A program made the position numbers and the translations under genes. This document shows, piece by piece, positions 27,243 to 35,825 of a stretch of 40,281 nucleotides of DNA (the first letter of the stretch is position 1; each line of letters begins with the position of its first letter). Origin of the DNA: JBGSKY01 sp041740995 (GTDB lineage Bacteria; Planctomycetota; Planctomycetia; Pirellulales; Pirellulaceae). Below the pieces are notes generated by a model. The model ran no database searches. It saw only the letters and a list, made by a program, of their open reading frames with translations, and had not been told where the DNA came from. The DNA lies in NCBI GenBank assembly GCA_041740995.1, contig JBGSKY010000317.1, positions 1 through 40,281 on the forward strand. The letters are read 5' to 3'.

Positions 27243-27282
27243 GCACGTCAATCTGAAACTGCCCGCAATCGGTTACTGTCCG

Positions 27283-27335
27283 AAATCTGCATTTGGACCC
27301 CCATGAGCTTGTCTCGTGGGTGGACCAGCTTCGTA
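27283..27335 (-). repeat. Dispersed 53-bp repeat, copy 2
   Basis: Reverse complement of copy 1 at 48 of 53 positions. The hairpin is kept (27300-27307 with 27313-27320), with one pair changed to T-G on the + strand. The 33-bp flanking inverted repeats seen around copy 1 are absent here. Confidence 0.85.
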
Positions 27336-27390
27336 AGCAAACATGTAGACAGGCTGGGAGCTAATCTTACTTTTGAGCAGAGATAAAGCA

Positions 27391-28818
27391 CTAGATATGG
27401 GCTTCCTCTTCGGATGCGGTGATTATTGGACCGCGAATGTCAATCGGTGCTGTCGGTGTGTTTCGAATACCGCCAACTAGGTTGCTCCAATCCAAGCGAA
27501 CGTTTCGTATCTGGCTACCATGAATCGAACTCAATGCCCAAACGACAAATGAAAGTCGAAGTACGCCTGAAAGTCCGAAAACGAAGAAGTAACCGAAGCT
27601 GGTTGCCCCAAAATATTGAATGCACGCGCCGCCCAAAGCTGCACCGATAAACCAGCCGACCGAATTGCCGAAGTTGTAGAGCGTCAAGATTTGAGCTCTT
27701 CGCTTAAGTGGTACGGCTTCAAAAAAAATCAACATAACGGCCAACTCGTATCCGGCCCAAACACATCCGGCGACGCATTGCACAGTCAAAATCCACCAGA
27801 AACTGGACGAAAAAATCCACATCGGGGCCATCGGTACGAGCGTGATCGAAGCGGCCCACAACAGATTTCGTGTGCCATACCTTTTGGCAAATGCACCAAG
27901 CCAGTTGAGCGACAAAATTCGCGTTACAAATGCGGCTGAAACGATCACTACGAAACTTGTATAGTCAAAGTGCAATTGGGCGAGCATATAAGGGCTGAAG
28001 AACGGCCCCGAAGTTTGTATCGCAGCGGTCAGTCCGATCAAAAAGAGGATCAAACGTCGCGTGTCGATTGGCAGCGACTGCCATGCTTCTCGCCATGAGA
28101 CTGCGTCGAGTGACGCGGTATCAATCTTCACCGTCGTTCGGTGCCTGACCAAGAAAATCGCGCTGACGATCCTGGCCAGCAACGCCAATGAGAATATCGC
28201 GATGTACGGTGTCGCGTTGGAGGTGCTGTTGCCGCCTAAATAAAGGATCAATCCCCCGAGCAAAAATGAGCTGAGCGTCGCCGCCTGCGTAAACCGCGTC
28301 CGTTTAGCAAAGTATCGAGCCCGAATGCCGCTGGGAACAAGTTGCGAAATCCATGCGTTCCAGCCAGGCGACGAAGCCATACCGCTGGCCCAGTACAACG
28401 ACGTCGTAAGAAAAAATAGCCAAGCAGGAATCGCACCGACCCAAGCGGCAATGATCAGCGGAATGAACGACAACGTTTGAATCGCAACGCAAAACAGAAT
28501 CCAATTGCGATAAGAACCATTGTTTTGCAGAACCCGAAAGGCAAAGAGCTGTGCAATGCCACCGCAAAGAATTGGCAAGCTGGCCACTAGCCCTGCTGTG
28601 ACTTGCCCGAGCCCGACCGCAATTGCAAAAGCGGCGACGTAATTCTCGCCAAACCCAACCATCATGCCGTAGAAAGTCGCGTCCAGCGTTGAGACGCGAA
28701 GATTATGTCCCAGCACTTCGACGCCACCCACTGGCGGACCGTTTTGTGGCCGCTGCGATTGTGTCGGCTGACCTGCGACTGTTGGGATGACTTTCCGTGT
28801 CTGCTCTATAGTGTCCAT
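27391..28818 (-). CDS. MFS transporter
   Basis: A 475-residue polytopic membrane protein with about 12 predicted helices between residues 45 and 440. Hydrophobic runs include AAFAIAVGLGQVTAGLVASLPIL, WILFCVAIQTLSFIPLIIAAW, IAIFSLALLARIVSAIFLV, LILFLIGLTAAIQ, FVVIVSAAFVTRILSL and FGYFFVFGL. The pattern of two six-helix halves with a basic loop between (RHRTTV...) and NWLGAFAKRYGTRNLLW in the second half fits the major facilitator superfamily. A Pro/Gln-rich cytoplasmic N-terminus of about 35 residues precedes helix 1. Its ATG is 4 bp after the hrpA stop, so it is the last gene of a three-gene unit. Substrate not predictable. Confidence 0.85.
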   Translation of the reverse strand: MDTIEQTRKVIPTVAGQPTQSQRPQNGPPVGGVEVLGHNLRVSTLDATFYGMMVGFGENYVAAFAIAVGLGQVTAGLVASLPILCGGIAQLFAFRVLQNNGSYRNWILFCVAIQTLSFIPLIIAAWVGAIPAWLFFLTTSLYWASGMASSPGWNAWISQLVPSGIRARYFAKRTRFTQAATLSSFLLGGLILYLGGNSTSNATPYIAIFSLALLARIVSAIFLVRHRTTVKIDTASLDAVSWREAWQSLPIDTRRLILFLIGLTAAIQTSGPFFSPYMLAQLHFDYTSFVVIVSAAFVTRILSLNWLGAFAKRYGTRNLLWAASITLVPMAPMWIFSSSFWWILTVQCVAGCVWAGYELAVMLIFFEAVPLKRRAQILTLYNFGNSVGWFIGAALGGACIQYFGATSFGYFFVFGLSGVLRLSFVVWALSSIHGSQIRNVRLDWSNLVGGIRNTPTAPIDIRGPIITASEEEAHI

Positions 28819-28822
28819 TTCT

Positions 28823-31800
28823 CTAACGTTCTAGTCGTTCCCGAATTTTGTCAAGGCGTTTTGGTGAAACGCTGACACTTGTGCCAAGCTGTTGAGCGAA
28901 AAGTGAGACACGCAATTCTTCCAGCATCCACTGAAACTCGGCCAGTGTGTCGGCAGCAAAACCGCGAATCTGCTGCAAAGGCTGACGGCCCAAACGCGGC
29001 AAAGGTTCGCCGCTTAATCGCTGAGTTAATAATCGTTGGTAAGGATCGACCGTTTCGGCGGCCCGTCGATCAGCGACCTGTCCGCCGGTGCCGAATTTCT
29101 GTAACCGATGTTGAATCGCCATCAGGTATCGCGGATATTCGGCCAGCCATTGCCATGCGTAATGCCGCATGAAACCAGGTTTGAAAAGCAGATCAAGTTG
29201 CCCATCGATGTCGATCAAAAGCTCGCTTGGAAACTTGTGTGATTCGCGAGCCAACGCCAGCTTTTGAAAGGCATCGGCCAATTTTGGCAACCACCGACCA
29301 AGGTCCGCCGCGACCATCGAGATACGCTGGATGGCGTCAGCTTTTCGTGACTCAAAATCACTCGCCGTACGAATCGTCGGACGACCTTCCACCAGTGCGA
29401 TACGGATCATAAACTCGCCAAGCTGCTGCTCCAAGTCGGCGCGGGCGACGCGGCGACCAAGTCGCATGGCGGCATCGGCAAGTCCTGGCAGGTGACGGAT
29501 CTGGCTCTTCAATTCACGTTGAAAGGAGATAGAGTACAAGCGGATGCACCCTGATCGCAGATCAAAATCGGCAAGCTCGGCGTCTTCGCACAAGGCAACA
29601 TCGACGTGCGTTTTGCAATCGACAAATGTTGGAAAGAGCGTCACTGTCGCGTCACGCTCCGGTGTAACGACTTGTTCGGGAAGAGCGTCGATCGTGAAGG
29701 CCGTCAACTTGCTTGCGAACCAAGCTTGCTCGCGAAGCAATTTGTCGTCCATCGTTTTGCCCGCTGGTGCTTGGATGGCTTTGTCAGCGGTTTTGATCAA
29801 TGAATCTAGATCTCGGCTGAGCTTCGTAACGCTGCCGGCTTCGTCAACGATTGCAAAATTTAACTTCAAATGCTCAGGTAATTTCGACTGGTCAAAGTCA
29901 CTGACCGAGATTCGCTCGCCAGACAATTCGGTCAAAATCTTGCACAGCGACTGCCAAAACGAAGACTCAGCAAATCCAGCTTCAAGCAATCGTCGCGCGA
30001 CCGCGTCGGATGTTTCAGGTGCCGGCGTTAGGTTGCGTCGCAATCGTTTCGGCAACGACTTAATCAAACCCATGACACGTTCGCGGAGCAAACCAGGGAC
30101 GAGCCAACCGATTTGGTCTTCGGAGATTTTTCCGATCGCGGACTCTGGTACAAACGCCGTCACTCCGTCAGCTTGGTCGCCGGGCGCGAATCGATACGAG
30201 ACTGGAACAGTGGCGGTACCGACGCGAATGGTGTCAGGAAACATTTCGCTGAGACTGCCCTGCGAGTGTTTCGCCAGCCATTGATTGAGGTTTAAAAACG
30301 GTGACGTCTCGCTGGTCTCGTCTGGATTGAGCGTCCGGTCCCAAGTCTCCAAGCTCTGGCGATCGACGACCTGTAACGGAATTCGCGGGTGATAAAATTG
30401 CTGCAGAAAATATTCGTCTAGCAGCAGGCCCTTGTCGCGAGAACGATTGGCGAGTTCGGCTAGCTCGTCGATGACCTTTCGATTGTGAGCGTAGAACCGT
30501 GCACGGCTTTGTAGCTGGCCCAGCGCCAAGCCTTGATCGATTAGCAACTCGCGGGCGAGCGTCGGGTTCACATCAGCCAAGGGGACTCGGTCGGCAGGCA
30601 AAACCGGCAACGCAAAAAGCGACGATTTGCGATGAATCATCGCCCGGCCCGCTTTGGTGCTGAAATGCGGACCATCGTAGGAATGCTTGATGAGGTGACT
30701 TGCCAGCGATTCAATCCAGCGGTTGTCGATTTCGGCGACTGTCCGTGCATAGCGTTGCGAAGTCTCCACAATCTCAGCGGCTACGATCCAGCGGAACTTA
30801 CTTTGCCGAACGCCTGACCCAGGCCAAAGTTGAACTTCCAACTTACCCGCTGCGTCGTAGCGGCCATCTTCGCGGCGCATCGCGATTCCCGAAAGCAATC
30901 CACTGAGCAGCGATTGGTGGACCGCCGCGTAGGATTCATCGCCACTATACGAGACCTTGGTCTCGCTCGACGGAGCATTTTTTGGCGATCTCGACGACTG
31001 AGCGTCAGGTTTCTTTACGGCGGACGGTGCAGGAATCCAACGTCGCTGGCCGACGCGCATTTTTTGGGCTTCGGTCAGCTTGCTGAGCTGTTGATGGACG
31101 TCGCTCCATTCACGGAACCTTGCCGGTGATAGGAAAGTTTGGCGGATGATGCGTTCCAGTTTTGAACGGCTGACAGACTGGCGAAGGTGCTGATAAAAAT
31201 CCCATAACAAAAGGATGCTCCCAAAATCCGAGCCGTCGTGCTGAAATTTTTGATGTGCATCGTCAGCGGCCGCTTGTTGTTCCGGCGGTCGCAAGCGAGG
31301 GTCCTGAATTTCCAAGGCTGCGGCGATGATCAGGCAGTCGGCCAGACATCGGTTGTCCGACGCAGTCAGCAAGATTTTGGCGACGCGTGGATCGACCGGC
31401 CAGCGACCAAGCTGTCTTCCGATCGTCGTCAGTCGCCCGTCTTCATCGATTGCATTGAGCTCAACAAGCGTCGCTTGGGCATCGCGGACTGAATCAGGCA
31501 GTGGCGGCTCGATCCAATCCAATTCGCCAAGTCCAGCAAAACCAACGAGCTTGACTTGCAGCAGGACGTTTGCCAAATTCGCACGTCGAATTTCAGGCGT
31601 AGTAAAAGCTGACCGACCGTTAAAATCTTGTTCGTCGTATAAACGAATACAGATCCCGTCGGCGACGCGTCCACAACGGCCAGCTCGTTGGTTGGCCGAC
31701 GCTTGCGAGATCGCCTCGACTGGCAATCTTTGGACTTTACTGCGAGGCGCGTATCGAGAAAGCCGGACCTGGCCAAAATCGATTACATAACGCACCGAAG

Positions 31801-32956
31801 GCACGGTGATCGACGATTCAGCAACGTTGGTTGCCAAAATAATCCGCTGCCGCGAACCGGGCTGAAAGATCTTTTGTTGATCCGCTTCATTCATCCTTGC
31901 GAAGAGCGGCAAGACATCGGTTCGGTGAATCCTTTGGCTAGCGGTGAGATGGCCGCGAAGCGTTCGTTCAGCGAACCGTATCTCCCGCTCGGTCGGCAAA
32001 AAAACCAGCACATCGCCGTCGCCTTCGCTATAAAGCTCGTCGATCGCATCGAGAAACGCATTTTCGTTTTCAGCCGGACTGCGATAGCGAATTTCGACTG
32101 GAAAGGTTCGACCGCTGACGCGAAAAATGGGCGCAGGCTGATCATCAGTTCCAAAGTAGTCGGCGAATTTCTCTGCGTCGATCGTCGCGCTGGTGATCAC
32201 GACTCGCAGCTCTGGTCGCTGGGGAATGATTCGTTTCAGATAGGCCAAAATCAAATCAATGTTAATTGACCGTTCATGAGCCTCGTCGATAATCAAACAA
32301 TCGTAATCATCTAACCAAGGGTTGCGCTGGAGCTCGGCGAGCAATATGCCGTCCGTCATGAGCTTGATAATCGTGTCGCGTTGCACTTGGTCAGTGAAAC
32401 GCATTTTGAAGCCGACGGTTTGCCCGACTGGCGATTGCAATTCGGCAGCCAAGCGATTGGCGATCGATCGCGCGGCCAACCGACGCGGTTGTGTATGACC
32501 GATGAAGCCGGTTCGCCCGAGTCCGGCTTCCCAGCAAAATTTGGGTAGCTGGGTGCTTTTGCCGGAACCAGTTTCGCCGCAAACGATGACGACTTGATTC
32601 GACTGAATTGCGTCGATAATCTCGCTGCGGTGAGCGGTAATCGGCAGCTCGGCATCGTAGTCCAAATGAAGTGCTTGATGGCAACGACGATCCGCATCGG
32701 CTTGCGCTTTTTGCAAACTGGACTGCCAAGCAACAGTGGACTCCGTTTGCAATTCGTCTGGCAATTCGTTGTTCAGCAAGGCTAGCCGATGCTCGCCGCT
32801 GAGCTGCATTCGTTCAAGCGTGGTCGCAAGCAACCGACGATCTTGAGTGATCAGCGATCGAAGCGCTGGATGGTGTCGATATTTGTTGTTCGGTCCGTGC
32901 GATGACGAAGACCGGCGACGGTCGCGGCTACGAACTGGTTTTGCGTTGTCGGCCAC
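28823..32956 (-). CDS. hrpA: ATP-dependent RNA helicase HrpA (DEAH box)
   Basis: HrpA is a large DEAH helicase involved in mRNA processing and, in E. coli, rescue of stalled ribosomes. Motifs: GETGSGKST at 127-135, IIDEAHERS at 222-230, TSATID, NVAESSITVP, YVIDFG and QRAGRCGR. After the helicase core come the OB-fold region and a long C-terminal domain (DUF3418, roughly residues 780-1370) with LLIDQGLALGQLQ, GWLVPGLL and AEFQWMLEELRVSLFAQQLGT, typical of full-length HrpA. Length 1377 aa against 1300 in E. coli. Start is GTG 32956; no nearby ATG is better. It is flanked by 5 bp (upstream ketosynthase-like gene) and 4 bp (MFS gene), so all three are probably one transcript. Confidence 0.96.
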   Translation of the reverse strand: MADNAKPVRSRDRRRSSSSHGPNNKYRHHPALRSLITQDRRLLATTLERMQLSGEHRLALLNNELPDELQTESTVAWQSSLQKAQADADRRCHQALHLDYDAELPITAHRSEIIDAIQSNQVVIVCGETGSGKSTQLPKFCWEAGLGRTGFIGHTQPRRLAARSIANRLAAELQSPVGQTVGFKMRFTDQVQRDTIIKLMTDGILLAELQRNPWLDDYDCLIIDEAHERSINIDLILAYLKRIIPQRPELRVVITSATIDAEKFADYFGTDDQPAPIFRVSGRTFPVEIRYRSPAENENAFLDAIDELYSEGDGDVLVFLPTEREIRFAERTLRGHLTASQRIHRTDVLPLFARMNEADQQKIFQPGSRQRIILATNVAESSITVPSVRYVIDFGQVRLSRYAPRSKVQRLPVEAISQASANQRAGRCGRVADGICIRLYDEQDFNGRSAFTTPEIRRANLANVLLQVKLVGFAGLGELDWIEPPLPDSVRDAQATLVELNAIDEDGRLTTIGRQLGRWPVDPRVAKILLTASDNRCLADCLIIAAALEIQDPRLRPPEQQAAADDAHQKFQHDGSDFGSILLLWDFYQHLRQSVSRSKLERIIRQTFLSPARFREWSDVHQQLSKLTEAQKMRVGQRRWIPAPSAVKKPDAQSSRSPKNAPSSETKVSYSGDESYAAVHQSLLSGLLSGIAMRREDGRYDAAGKLEVQLWPGSGVRQSKFRWIVAAEIVETSQRYARTVAEIDNRWIESLASHLIKHSYDGPHFSTKAGRAMIHRKSSLFALPVLPADRVPLADVNPTLARELLIDQGLALGQLQSRARFYAHNRKVIDELAELANRSRDKGLLLDEYFLQQFYHPRIPLQVVDRQSLETWDRTLNPDETSETSPFLNLNQWLAKHSQGSLSEMFPDTIRVGTATVPVSYRFAPGDQADGVTAFVPESAIGKISEDQIGWLVPGLLRERVMGLIKSLPKRLRRNLTPAPETSDAVARRLLEAGFAESSFWQSLCKILTELSGERISVSDFDQSKLPEHLKLNFAIVDEAGSVTKLSRDLDSLIKTADKAIQAPAGKTMDDKLLREQAWFASKLTAFTIDALPEQVVTPERDATVTLFPTFVDCKTHVDVALCEDAELADFDLRSGCIRLYSISFQRELKSQIRHLPGLADAAMRLGRRVARADLEQQLGEFMIRIALVEGRPTIRTASDFESRKADAIQRISMVAADLGRWLPKLADAFQKLALARESHKFPSELLIDIDGQLDLLFKPGFMRHYAWQWLAEYPRYLMAIQHRLQKFGTGGQVADRRAAETVDPYQRLLTQRLSGEPLPRLGRQPLQQIRGFAADTLAEFQWMLEELRVSLFAQQLGTSVSVSPKRLDKIRERLER

Positions 32957-32961
32957 GCGAA

Positions 32962-34254
32962 TTATAGATCCAGCAGTTGAAGAACGACTGCAGCAGTCTG
33001 CCCGTGTGGCGTCTGTGAGATTTTCGCAACGTACGGACGTTGCATTTTTCGTCCTGGTTCGCGCAATACATCAATCGCGAGTTTTGGATCGGCATTGTTG
33101 CAGTGAGCTGTCCAAGGCGATTGCCCGTTATCATCTGCCGCTGCGATCGAAGCGAGCAGCTCGCACATTCCAGTCGCGGCGCCAAGATTACCCATGCCGC
33201 CTTGAACCGCGACGACTGGCAAATTCGGTTGAATTGCAGCGAGCCCCTCGGCAACGGTGGCGTCGAGCACGACTGATCCGCTGCCATTGCTGTTGACATG
33301 GTCTAAATCGCTGGCAGAAATTTTCGCGCGTTGCAGCGCAAGTTCGAGCGTTTGAGCGATCGCTTGTGAAGATCCGCTGCGATGATTTTTTGGTTTGACA
33401 AATCCGCTGGCGATTGAAGCGACGCGGCCAAATATTTTTTTTCCGTTGTCGCGGGCGTGTTGTTCGTTTTCGAGCACGAGGCAACCAGCACCTTCACCGG
33501 ATGCCATGCCCGCACGATGCTTGTCAAACGGCTTGACTGCCACAGCGGGATCTTCGACCTGATCGCGAATGTAGTGCTCAACCGGGACTTGCAAGTGACG
33601 GGTCGGATTTTGATATGAGCCAGTTGCACCGACGACAACCACATCGGCCGCGCCGCGCTGAATCAGGAGATACGCTTCGTGGATCGCCATCAACGAAGCT
33701 GATTCATCGCTGACGATTGAATTGTTCGGGCCGCGAGCATCGAGCGCAATTCCGATGTGACATGCGGCCATATTTGGTAAAGGCTTTAACATCCACAGCG
33801 GATAGATATTTGAGATAAAGAGCTGGCCCCATTTCGCGAAATCGACTCCATTGGGCGTGCTGCACAATCGAACCAAGCTCTCGATTTCGCCGACTTCGCT
33901 GTACAGCATCTCGCTACCAAAGCAGACCGCCAATCGTTCTGACGGGATACTGCCTGCTGTGATGCCGGCTTGCTGGCAGGCCATCATGGTTGCACCGAAA
34001 GAGAATTGAATCTCTTTGCACATGACTTTAATGCTCTTGCGAGGCTGAACATATTGTTTGGCGTCGAAACCCTCGATCAAGCTACCGTACCACCGATATT
34101 GCTCGCCATTCGAATCGAGCACGACTCCTGGCGGTTGCATTAAGCTGACCGCCGATCGACCGATTTTGATCGCGTCCCAATAATCGGCCAAGTTTAAGCC
34201 CAGCGGCGTCACTGCTCCACAACCTGTGATGACAACGCTTGTTGATGGACGCAT
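32962..34254 (-). CDS. Beta-ketoacyl synthase-fold protein lacking the Cys-His-His triad
   Basis: The fold and landmarks are those of FabF-type KAS II: VVITGCGAVTPLGL at the start, ARGPNNSI at 173-180, KPFDKHRAGMASGEGAGCLVLE at about 241-262, and GNLGAATG near 355-362. Every catalytic position differs, though. The nucleophile Cys (in TACTSG) aligns with Glu184 (SDESAS), the first His (NAHGTST) with Asn323 (NSNGSGS), and the second His (TGHLLGAAG) with Asn356 (MGNLGAATG). It therefore cannot do normal condensation and resembles chain-length-factor-type partners in principle. No ACP, active KS or FabG is adjacent. It is the first gene of a unit with hrpA and an MFS transporter. 430 aa, normal length and no frameshift, so it is not a decayed gene. 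Confidence 0.85.
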   Translation of the reverse strand: MRPSTSVVITGCGAVTPLGLNLADYWDAIKIGRSAVSLMQPPGVVLDSNGEQYRWYGSLIEGFDAKQYVQPRKSIKVMCKEIQFSFGATMMACQQAGITAGSIPSERLAVCFGSEMLYSEVGEIESLVRLCSTPNGVDFAKWGQLFISNIYPLWMLKPLPNMAACHIGIALDARGPNNSIVSDESASLMAIHEAYLLIQRGAADVVVVGATGSYQNPTRHLQVPVEHYIRDQVEDPAVAVKPFDKHRAGMASGEGAGCLVLENEQHARDNGKKIFGRVASIASGFVKPKNHRSGSSQAIAQTLELALQRAKISASDLDHVNSNGSGSVVLDATVAEGLAAIQPNLPVVAVQGGMGNLGAATGMCELLASIAAADDNGQSPWTAHCNNADPKLAIDVLREPGRKMQRPYVAKISQTPHGQTAAVVLQLLDL

Positions 34255-34490
34255 GATTCAGAGCAAAACCTTGGCTGCGAGCGTTCGCGTGATGCTGATG
34301 GGGCGAACGAGGTGGAATTAGGATTGGTGCGGTCGTCGTTTTCGTCTTCGTTGTTTCAACGACGAGTTTGATCGTCGTCACAATTTACGCGATTTCCAAA
34401 ACTGGTCAAACCGGAAGCGATTTTCCGTAGGGCGAGTCTGTTTTTGAGCTGGACAAATAGGGCGCGGGGTGGGCTCTTTAGGCGAGGGCA

Positions 34491-34530
34491 AAGTTTGCTT
34501 GCCGAAGAAGAAGTTTGCTTGCCGACGAAC
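34491..34530 (+). repeat. 20-bp tandem duplication
   Basis: AAGTTTGCTTGCCGA(A/C)GAA(G/C) occurs twice back to back (34491-34510 and 34511-34530, 18/20 identical), directly bordering the palindrome at 34527. Confidence 0.7.
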
Positions 34531-34612
34531 CGGACGGCTCGCGCCGTACCGCTAAGAATGCTTCGCCTTGCTCTATAAAACCGTAGCGGAATGGGCGCAA
34601 GCCCTCCGGTTC
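34527..34612. repeat. Large imperfect palindrome (REP-like)
   Basis: Arms 34527-34554 and 34584-34612 are reverse complements at 24 positions with four mismatches and one extra base (core GAACCGG...CCGGTTC). The 29-base spacer makes a long stem-loop possible. Structures with this core are reminiscent of abundant intergenic palindromes in planctomycete genomes; abundance here could not be tested. Confidence 0.7.
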
Positions 34613-34792
34613 TTCTAATACTTATAATGACACCGAAATTTACTCACTCTGACTGAAAAACAGAGCGTCGATACACTTTACTTGCGAACCTGTTAAACTA
34701 AACAAGGCTAGCGGGGCGTTGATCAGGAGTCGAAACGCTGCACCGTAGACGAACCTTGGCCGCGAGGCTCGACAATCCATTGATGGACATCT

Positions 34793-35818
34793 ATGAAATT
34801 ACGAATCGGTTTAGTTGGGCAAAGTCGCGATTGGAAGTCGTTGTACTATCCGTTGTTACTGCAAATGCGTGATCGATTCGAAGTCCGCTCGGTATACAAT
34901 TCCGTTTCTGCGTTGGCTGACCAAGTTGCTCATCAGATGGACGCCAAGAAAGAGGATAGTTTCCGGGCGATGGCGCTGCGTCCCGATTTGGATGCGATTT
35001 TGATGCTCGAATCGGACTGGTACGGAGCGATGCCGATTTTTGCCGCTTGTGATGCAGGCAAAGCGGTTTTCTGCGGGGCCGACATCGAGCTTGACGGACA
35101 CACGATGGACGAAATCAAAGCTCGGGTTCAAAGTTCCGGGATCGCTTTTATGACAGAGCTACCGCGTAGGTATGCACCGGCGACTGTTCGGCTGAAGGAG
35201 CTCATTGCGACCCGGCTTGGCCCGCCGAGATTGCTGTTTTGCCACCGACGCATGCCCAATGATCTTAACGAGGTCGAAAATTCAGCCAAATCGATTTCGT
35301 CGCGAGCCGATCGAGAGTTGGTCGAACTGATCGACTGGTGTCGCTACCTTGTCGACGACGATCCGACATGGGTCCAAGCCGTCCGGCATCCTTTTCCCCA
35401 GAATTTGTCTGTCTCTGATTATCAAGTCATCTCGCTTGGTTTTGGCGATCCAGAGCAAGACGACGATTCGGTCTTGGCACAAATTTCTTGCGGCGCCTAC
35501 ACGCCTGCCCAGTGGCACGAAGCGGTCGCTTTTCGCCCTCCTGCAGCCATCCAGGTTTGTTGCAAAAACGGACTTGCTTTTGTCGATTTGCCGAACAGCC
35601 TGGTTTGGTTCGATTCGGCAGGGCGTCATCAAGAGAGCTTGGAGCAAGAGCTTTCGGCCTCGCAGCGGTTGCTGCAACAATTTCATCGCTGTGTAACCAG
35701 TTTGGTCCAGCGAGTCGAAAACCTGAACGATACGTATACCGCGTTGAACGTTTTAGCGTTGGCCAAGCAAAGCATGATTGCGGCACAACGCATGCATGTG
35801 CCACTCTCAAGGACTTAA
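34793..35818 (+). CDS. Gfo/Idh/MocA-fold protein with altered active site
   Basis: The length (341 aa) and the order of elements are those of Gfo/Idh/MocA oxidoreductases: an N-terminal Rossmann fold (KLRIGLVG), LRPDLDAILM, then CDAGKAVFC, and a C-terminal beta-rich half with a helix-rich end (ALNVLALAKQSMIAAQ). Three hallmark sites are missing. The glycine-rich loop after strand 1 reads GQSRDWKS instead of GxGxxG. The catalytic CEKPLAL motif reads CGADIEL (94-100), so Lys is absent. The DxxxHxxD helix reads ELVELIDWC. It is probably not a classical NAD-dependent dehydrogenase. It is the first gene of a three-gene run with 7 bp and 1 bp gaps. No signal peptide. Confidence 0.75.
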   Translation: MKLRIGLVGQSRDWKSLYYPLLLQMRDRFEVRSVYNSVSALADQVAHQMDAKKEDSFRAMALRPDLDAILMLESDWYGAMPIFAACDAGKAVFCGADIELDGHTMDEIKARVQSSGIAFMTELPRRYAPATVRLKELIATRLGPPRLLFCHRRMPNDLNEVENSAKSISSRADRELVELIDWCRYLVDDDPTWVQAVRHPFPQNLSVSDYQVISLGFGDPEQDDDSVLAQISCGAYTPAQWHEAVAFRPPAAIQVCCKNGLAFVDLPNSLVWFDSAGRHQESLEQELSASQRLLQQFHRCVTSLVQRVENLNDTYTALNVLALAKQSMIAAQRMHVPLSRT

Positions 35819-35825
35819 GATTGTA

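Larger units (their letters stand above)
27040..27390. other. Intergenic region upstream of proA
   Basis: This 351-bp region holds the proA promoter and the 3' end of the MFS operon. It contains copy 2 of the 53-bp repeat (27283-27335) and copy B of the 24-bp repeat (27219-27242). No gene was recognised. Confidence 0.5.
34255..34792. other. Divergent intergenic region with palindrome
   Basis: A 538-bp region between divergent operons. It contains a 20-bp tandem duplication (34491-34530) and a large palindrome (34527-34612). The stretch 34613-34792 probably holds the promoter of the + strand operon; no clear -10/-35 pair was found. No coding potential was seen. Confidence 0.5.

Noticed and set aside
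31688..32269. Open frame of 193 codons opposite hrpA
   Set aside because: Lies over the helicase core motifs; shadow frame.
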